Shown here: one piece after another, positions 51,507-56,030 of the stretch
Position numbering within the stretch: the stretch's first letter is position 1
Layout: every line of letters begins with the position of its first letter
Origin: Caldilineaceae bacterium
Lineage (GTDB): Bacteria; Chloroflexota; Anaerolineae; Caldilineales; Caldilineaceae
Direction of reading: 5' to 3'
Assembly: GCA_026708085.1 (NCBI GenBank)
Contig: JAPOVP010000193.1
Coordinates: forward strand, 1-56,030
DNA length: 56,030 nucleotides
Translations under genes and position numbers: made by a program
The notes under the pieces: generated by a model
Told to the model about the DNA's origin: nothing
The model's database searches: none
What the model saw: the letters and a program-made list of their open reading frames with translations, nothing else

Positions 51507-52994
51507 CTAACAGACGACTTTCAGTTCCAGCGAGGCGATGCTGGCGAATTTTTCGATTTTGGGCAGGATGTGGCCGACACCGAGGGCGAAATGGTGGGTA
51601 GGGCCCTCCTTGCACCAGGCGTTGATAAAGTCAGCCGGCCCCAGAGAGAACTTGAGGCGGCTGTCGGTGTTGCCGATCTGGAGGACGGGGCCGGGAATGC
51701 TGGCGGCCTGGGCGGCGAGCAGTTTGAGGTTGCCCTGGCGCGTCTGGGTCATCGAGAGGACGGTGACCGGCCCGTGCTTGACCTGCGTCTCGACGCCCAC
51801 GCCGCCGCCGTGTTTGCCGTGATAGAGCGCAAGGCCGCGCAGCAGCGGGCGCCCCTCGGCAATGTCGATATGGAAAGGGCCGTCATGGCCGGCCAGGATG
51901 AACTCTTCCCTGAAATCCATGGCTGTGACCTCGGAGTAGCTGCCGCCGGCGCCGAAGGCATCGACGATTTTCATCACCTGGCAGTTTTTGAGGTCGCCCT
52001 CGCCGCTGCAGGGCACGCCGCGCGAAGTGAGCAGCGAGCAGCCGAGCGCGAATCCGGCCGCAATCTGTTCATATTCGTTGTCGTCGAGGCCGCGATAGTA
52101 GTAGGTGAGACCGTCGAGGTCGAACTCGTCGACCAGGCTGTCGAGGCCGACGGCTACGCGGTAGGCCCAATCGAGCGCCTCGGGGGAGGGCCGCGTCGCC
52201 AGCGGGTCCGAGGGGGAATCTTCGGCGAGGTCGAAGATGGCCAGGGCCTCCTCCTCCTTGGCTTTGAGCGCGGCCGGGGTAACGCGCTTGACCATCTGTG
52301 CCAGGTCGCACATCTCGAGGATTTCGATATGGGTGCCGAGCTGGCCCTGGTGCTGGGTGAAGTCGCTGTACATGTCGAGCATGCCGGGGTAGGTGTGGCC
52401 GAGAAAGCCCATGCGGCTGCGGCGCAGCGTGCGCAGTACGCCGGCGGCCTCGGTCCACTCTTGGATCTCTTTCCACGCGCGGCGGGCCGGTTCCTCGCAG
52501 CCCTCTTCCTCGGCCAGCATGCCGGAGACGACATGGAAGTCGATGTCGCAGCGGTGGAAGACGGAACTGAGCTCGGGAACACAGCAGGCGCAGCAGTTGG
52601 CAAGCCACTCTTTGGTGTCGGTGTTGGCATAGTCGAGCGCGGCGGAGGGTTGGAGATTGAGGACGAGTACAGGAACTTTGGGAATCTGGACGGCTGGGAG
52701 GACCATCGAGCTGGTGGCGTAGGTGCCGACGTAGCAGTAGACCATGTCGACCTGCTCGCGCTGGAAGAGGTCGCCGGCGGCAACGCCTTTCGGCGCCGAA
52801 TCGATCAGGCCGGCGCTGACGACATCGGCCCACTGGCCTACGCGGCTCTCCACGCTGGCCTGGAAGCCTTCGAGCTGTTCTTTCAGGCCGGGAAACTGGG
52901 GCCAATACTCGCCGAGGCCGATACCGAAAATACCAATTCTGGGACGAACCTTATTCCGCTGGTTGCTCATCTTCAGTTCCTGTTCGTTTTGCAC
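51507..52994 (-). CDS. L-fucose/L-arabinose isomerase-like protein
   Basis: 495 residues from GTG 52994 (GAGGTAGG upstream); ATG 52970 is an alternative. N-terminal Rossmann-like part: RPRIGIFGIGLGEYWPQFPG. Then VDMVYCYVGTYATSSMVLPA, PVLVLNLQPSAALDY, and RMGFLGHTYPGMLDMYSDFT. The metal-site region includes LTSRGVPCSGEGDLKNCQVM and, later, HHFALGVGHILPKIEKFA with His residues typical for the family end. Ketol isomerisation of fucose, arabinose or a related sugar is likely. Neighbouring rhamnosidase and dehydratase fit deoxy-sugar use. Confidence 0.85.
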   Translation of the reverse strand: MQNEQELKMSNQRNKVRPRIGIFGIGLGEYWPQFPGLKEQLEGFQASVESRVGQWADVVSAGLIDSAPKGVAAGDLFQREQVDMVYCYVGTYATSSMVLPAVQIPKVPVLVLNLQPSAALDYANTDTKEWLANCCACCVPELSSVFHRCDIDFHVVSGMLAEEEGCEEPARRAWKEIQEWTEAAGVLRTLRRSRMGFLGHTYPGMLDMYSDFTQHQGQLGTHIEILEMCDLAQMVKRVTPAALKAKEEEALAIFDLAEDSPSDPLATRPSPEALDWAYRVAVGLDSLVDEFDLDGLTYYYRGLDDNEYEQIAAGFALGCSLLTSRGVPCSGEGDLKNCQVMKIVDAFGAGGSYSEVTAMDFREEFILAGHDGPFHIDIAEGRPLLRGLALYHGKHGGGVGVETQVKHGPVTVLSMTQTRQGNLKLLAAQAASIPGPVLQIGNTDSRLKFSLGPADFINAWCKEGPTHHFALGVGHILPKIEKFASIASLELKVVC

Positions 52995-53000
52995 CTACCT

Positions 53001-53771
53001 CTAGCCGCTGGTGTGCTCAGAATCTGCCTTGCGCATGAGGTTTTCGACCGCGCCGACGGCGGCGCGCATCGCGGCCTCTCCGCCTTTCGTTTTGTCGTCG
53101 CCTTCAGGGTCAATGTCGTAGCCCATATCGGCCATCAACTGCTTGGCCAGCCTGACGGACTGGCTGGCGTCCGGCCCGTAGCCGTCGGCGCCGACGCTCA
53201 TGGCATACTCCCTGGTGATCGGCGCGCCGCCGACCATGACCTTGACCTTGTCGCGCAGGCCGGCTGCCTCCAGCGCCTCGATGTTGGTCTTGAAGAAGGG
53301 CATGGTGGTGGTGAGGAATGCGGAGAAGCCGACCAGCTGCGGCTGGTGCTCGTTGACGGCGTCGATCATCCTCTCCGGGCTGACGTTTACGCCCATGTCG
53401 ATCACATCGAAGCCGGCGCCTTCGAGCATGATGATGCACAGGTTTTTGCCGATATCGTGAACGTCGCCCTTGACGGTCAGCATCAGGACCTTGCCGGTGG
53501 GTTCGACACCGGTATCGCCCAGAATCGGCTGGAGGATCGCCATGGCGCGCTGCATCGCTTTGGCGGAGATCATCATTTCGGGCACAAAGTATTCGCCGAC
53601 CTCGAACAGACGACCGACCTCCTGGAGGGCGGGAATCAGCGCATCGAAGAGAATGTCGAGCGGCTCCATCCCGAGGGCGATGCCCTCCTGCGTGAGTTTC
53701 TCGGTGATGGGCGCCCGGCCTGAGAGTGTGTTTTCGTACAATTCTTTTTTGATCTCTTCTTTGCGGCTCAT
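53001..53771 (-). CDS. corrinoid (cobalamin-binding) methyltransferase subunit
   Basis: 256 residues, GGAGG ahead of ATG 53771. N-terminal helical cap: LTQEGIALGMEPLDILFDAL and FVPEMMISAKAMQRAMAIL. The B12-binding Rossmann domain follows with the lower-ligand motif DVHDIGKN (DxHxxG, His as cobalt ligand), then GFDVIDMGVNVSPERMIDAV and VGGAPITREYAMSVGADGYG. This is the MtaC/MtbC type used to pass methyl groups from a donor to tetrahydrofolate or coenzyme. The C-terminus is extended and polar (GDDKTKGGEAAMRA). The isomerase gene starts six bases downstream. A UroD-family partner is encoded at 43747. Confidence 0.92.
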   Translation of the reverse strand: MSRKEEIKKELYENTLSGRAPITEKLTQEGIALGMEPLDILFDALIPALQEVGRLFEVGEYFVPEMMISAKAMQRAMAILQPILGDTGVEPTGKVLMLTVKGDVHDIGKNLCIIMLEGAGFDVIDMGVNVSPERMIDAVNEHQPQLVGFSAFLTTTMPFFKTNIEALEAAGLRDKVKVMVGGAPITREYAMSVGADGYGPDASQSVRLAKQLMADMGYDIDPEGDDKTKGGEAAMRAAVGAVENLMRKADSEHTSG

Positions 53772-53853
53772 GTGGTGTGCCTCCGGATGCGACAGCAGTC
53801 TTTGCGCCCGTTCGACTCGCGCTCAGATGGCGAGGGACGGCGCATTCAGCAGA

Positions 53854-54588
53854 TTATTCAGCGAAACAGCTTTCCATGTCGTGCAAAAAGTCGGCTACGC
53901 CCACCAGCCGGTACGGTTCGGGTCCCACATGGGCATTCCGATGCAGCGTGTCCTGTACGACCGCGGGCAGGCGATTGAAACTCTCCTGGACGATTTCCTC
54001 GGCCGGCTGGGCGGCGCTTATCTCGACAGTCGGCGCGGGGGACCTGTAGTAGTAGACCGATTTGAGGCGTCTCTTGAGAATCCGGCGCGCGTAGGCGGGC
54101 AGCGGTTCCGCGCAGTGCGCATCCTCCGCCGCGAAGTCTTGCGGCCAGAACAGGCGGTTGATTTGGAGATCGAAGACTTTGCGCAGCATGGCGGTCGGCG
54201 TGCCCAGCGCGGTGAACCAGTTCGAGTTTGGCCAGACGTCGAGCCATCCCCATGCGCTGCCGATGCCAGCATCGTCCAGCGCCAGTTCCAGGCGTCCGGC
54301 GCCGGTCGCGACGCCGCTTCGGTCGGCGCCGATGATGGCGAAATGCTGCGGATAGACGAAAAAGTCGCCCCCGCGTGCCCGCTGCGCGTCGAAGAAGGCG
54401 GTGGTCAGTGCCAGCAGGGCGTAGCCGGTATGCAGGATGCCATCTTCGAGGCGCGGCGAAACAACCGCGACGCGGTCCTGCTCATGGTAGTCGGCGCAGA
54501 AGGCGCTGAAGCCGACGTGCGTGCGCGCGTCTGTGCCGATACGCCGGTACTGAAAGTGTGTAGAGCGGAGCGCGCTGCTCGTGTGCAT
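53854..54588 (-). CDS. uncharacterised protein, 244 residues
   Basis: GGGGGA seven bases before ATG 54588. Reads RIGTDARTHVGFSAFCADYH, then VAVVSPRLEDGILHTGYALL, VYPQHFAIIGADRSGVATG and WGWLDVWPNSNWFTALGTPT, ending GVADFLHDMESCFAE. No signal peptide or membrane helix. The conserved-looking Trp/His/Asp positions suggest an enzyme or binding protein, but no family is recognised. It lies between the corrinoid protein and the oxidoreductase, all on the minus strand, 15 bases after the latter, so it may act in the same pathway. Confidence 0.7.
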   Translation of the reverse strand: MHTSSALRSTHFQYRRIGTDARTHVGFSAFCADYHEQDRVAVVSPRLEDGILHTGYALLALTTAFFDAQRARGGDFFVYPQHFAIIGADRSGVATGAGRLELALDDAGIGSAWGWLDVWPNSNWFTALGTPTAMLRKVFDLQINRLFWPQDFAAEDAHCAEPLPAYARRILKRRLKSVYYYRSPAPTVEISAAQPAEEIVQESFNRLPAVVQDTLHRNAHVGPEPYRLVGVADFLHDMESCFAE

Positions 54589-54603
54589 CTTGTCCCCCGA
54601 TGG

Positions 54604-55656
54604 TTAGCGTTCTGCGCAGTTGAATTCCTGCTGCATGGCGGAGCGGATGCGTTCGATGTAACGGATTCCCTGATTGTCGGGGCAGAGAATGTCGGTCAAT
54701 CCGATATGCTCCAGATGTTTCTTGGCAAGCGCGCCGACCAGGTAGACGCCGGGCCGTGCGCAGGATTCGAAGGTCTCGTCATCAAAGGCCAGGTTGCCGT
54801 TGAGCAGCCGTGCGCAAAGCTCCTGGTTCGGCCGGTGGCCGATAAGCATATAGCAGAGGTCGTAGCGCCACGATTTACGACCGCAGGGCGTCTGCACGAC
54901 CGCGGTGTTGTTCTCCAGCGACAGGACCTGGCTTTCGGGCCATATCTCTGTGTTGACGAGGCGCGCATCCGGCTGACCCCAGATCGTCTTCTGGTCGGTC
55001 AGCATCTGATCGACTTCGTCGCTCGACTTGCGTACGGCCCAAAGAATCGTGTTGCGCTGGCATAAGGCGATGATACCGTCTGCGGAGGAGAAGCCACCGC
55101 CGATAAAGAGGATCTTCTTGCCCTTGATGTGTTCCCATTCGTGGAAATAGTGATGCACGGCCGCGTCCAGTTCGCCGGGAATGCCGGCCAGATTGGGGTT
55201 GTCGAAGGAGCCGGTCGCGAGCACGACCCGATTCGCGGCCAACCTGACGGTGCGGTCCTCCGGATCGCGCACTGTCAGGGCGAAGTTATCTCTTGATCCT
55301 TCGATGTCGACAAGCTCGTGATGGGTCTTAATGGGGAGATCGAACTTGACGGCGAAGTCGCTGTAACTCTGGATCAGTTCCTCGATCAGGGGGTGATGCG
55401 TCTCTCCCTTCTGCGCCAGGATCGCGTCGTCCGGGTCCAAGACCATGTAGGAGAGGCGCGAGTGCATCACCATCCGTTTCATATAGTGTCGCAGATTGTG
55501 GCAGATTTCCCTGCGTTCGATGCCCAGGACGCGTAGCCCCAAGTCGGCAAGCACTTTCAGGACGGCCAGTCCCCATCCGCCGCAGCCGACCACGATCACA
55601 TCATAGCGGGGCGTGTCGATAGGCCTTTTGCGTTCAACGAGTTGCTCAGCGGACAT
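54604..55656 (-). CDS. FAD/NAD(P)-dependent oxidoreductase
   Basis: 350 residues. First dinucleotide-binding loop: DVIVVGCGGWGLAVLKVLAD with the acidic strand end LGIERRE. Second: KKILFIGGGFSSADGIIALC. VVLATGSFDNPNLAGIPGEL is the family ATG motif and GVYLVGALAKKHLEHIGLTD the C-terminal FAD site. The shape matches thioredoxin-reductase-like and YpdA-type enzymes without a CxxC pair. It may reduce a cofactor or oxidise a substrate for the corrinoid-linked pathway. It starts ten bases after the ABC permease stop on the same strand. Confidence 0.82.
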   Translation of the reverse strand: MSAEQLVERKRPIDTPRYDVIVVGCGGWGLAVLKVLADLGLRVLGIERREICHNLRHYMKRMVMHSRLSYMVLDPDDAILAQKGETHHPLIEELIQSYSDFAVKFDLPIKTHHELVDIEGSRDNFALTVRDPEDRTVRLAANRVVLATGSFDNPNLAGIPGELDAAVHHYFHEWEHIKGKKILFIGGGFSSADGIIALCQRNTILWAVRKSSDEVDQMLTDQKTIWGQPDARLVNTEIWPESQVLSLENNTAVVQTPCGRKSWRYDLCYMLIGHRPNQELCARLLNGNLAFDDETFESCARPGVYLVGALAKKHLEHIGLTDILCPDNQGIRYIERIRSAMQQEFNCAER

Positions 55657-55665
55657 CCGGAAGAT

Positions 55666-56030
55666 TCATGTCTTGATTGCGCCGGAGGTCAGGCCTTCGA
55701 CGAAGAGGCGGCTGGTGAAAACGAAGAGGATCACGAGCGGGACGGAGCCGAGCAGCAGCCCGGCCATCACGCGTCCATAGCTGGTGTAGTACTGCTCCAT
55801 GTAGGAGTAGAGGCCCGGCGTGAGCGGCCACATTCTGCGTTCCGAGAGGGTCAGGGTCGGCCAGATCAGGTTGTTCCAGGTACCGAGGATGTTGAGCACG
55901 GCGACGACACCGAGCATCGACCGGGTCAACGGCAGGGCCACATGCCAGTAGATCTGCCAATCGGAGGCGCCGTCAATGCGACAGGCGTCGAACATTTCGC
56001 CGGGCAGGCTTTGGAAGAAGGCGCGCAGGA
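55666..56030 (-). CDS. carbohydrate ABC transporter permease (MalG-like), C-terminal part
   Basis: The gene runs off the window end. The visible 120 residues hold the EAA coupling loop (EMFDACRIDGASDWQIYWHV), then membrane helices LGVVAVLNILGTWNNLIW and VMAGLLLGSVPLVILFVFTS, and the family end FVEGLTSGAIKT. MalG-like permeases import mono- or oligosaccharides. It heads the minus-strand series with the oxidoreductase and corrinoid genes, suggesting that the operon starts with sugar uptake genes beyond the window. Confidence 0.92.
   Translation of the reverse strand, partial: LRAFFQSLPGEMFDACRIDGASDWQIYWHVALPLTRSMLGVVAVLNILGTWNNLIWPTLTLSERRMWPLTPGLYSYMEQYYTSYGRVMAGLLLGSVPLVILFVFTSRLFVEGLTSGAIKT

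Noticed and set aside
51570..53723. 717-residue plus-strand frame
   Set aside because: Antisense to the isomerase and corrinoid genes, both of which have clear motifs on the minus strand.

Overview
The window looks like a chromosomal segment of a GC-rich, probably uncultured bacterium. Gene content (a dipeptide-type ABC importer whose lipoprotein has an acidic linker after the lipobox, the DUF1501/DUF1800 pair, phytanoyl-CoA dioxygenases, RraA, an enolase-superfamily dehydratase, GH78 rhamnosidase, and a UroD/corrinoid pair) resembles Chloroflexota of the Caldilineae type. This is inference from gene repertoire; no rRNA or universal marker gene is present. No tRNA, rRNA or CRISPR array was seen.

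Layout. 1-2.6 kb: the 3' tip of an IS5-family element next to a peptide ABC importer (permease and binding protein, minus strand). 2.6-10.8 kb: an accessory region of small, mostly membrane or secreted proteins without recognisable family, several below 60 residues, separated by copies of an inverted-repeat (MITE-like) element and ending in an IS982-family transposase. 11.6-28.2 kb: a large defence island built on DNA phosphorothioation (Dnd) components: GIY-YIG nuclease, DndB-like DGQHR protein, DndA cysteine desulfurase (opposite strand), DUF4007 protein, a 1126-residue BrxC-like ATPase, DndC, then an IS5/IS427-type element, then a protein with RNA polymerase alpha-CTD-like and sigma region 4-like motifs, a PLD-like/superfamily 2 helicase, a 72-residue protein, a DndD-type SMC-like ATPase and a 147-residue dnd-associated-like protein. 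Most downstream genes overlap by 1-11 bases, so they should be co-expressed. The combination of sulfur-modification enzymes with the DUF4007/BrxC-like pair and a transcription-factor-like protein is the most interesting system here.

28.2-35.5 kb: a low-density region with two phytanoyl-CoA dioxygenase-family enzymes, a degenerate TPR gene, a secreted Ig-like protein, dispersed and tandem repeats, a hicAB locus with a broken hicA, an orphan beta-class DNA methyltransferase and small antitoxin-like proteins. 35.6-56 kb: a mainly minus-strand catabolic region: NHL protein, DUF1501 and DUF1800, an M14-like/GH88-GH105-like fusion, RraA, an enolase-superfamily dehydratase, a UroD-family protein, GH78 alpha-L-rhamnosidase, a GT-C membrane glycosyltransferase, a truncated duplicate of the GH78 gene, a fucose/arabinose isomerase-like enzyme, a corrinoid protein, an uncharacterised protein, a flavin-type oxidoreductase and a sugar ABC permease running off the end. 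Together these suggest uptake and breakdown of plant or algal polysaccharide-derived sugars (rhamnose, uronates), with possible corrinoid-dependent methyl-group removal.

Family names come from motif recognition and memory, not a database search. Residue numbers are counted from the stated start.
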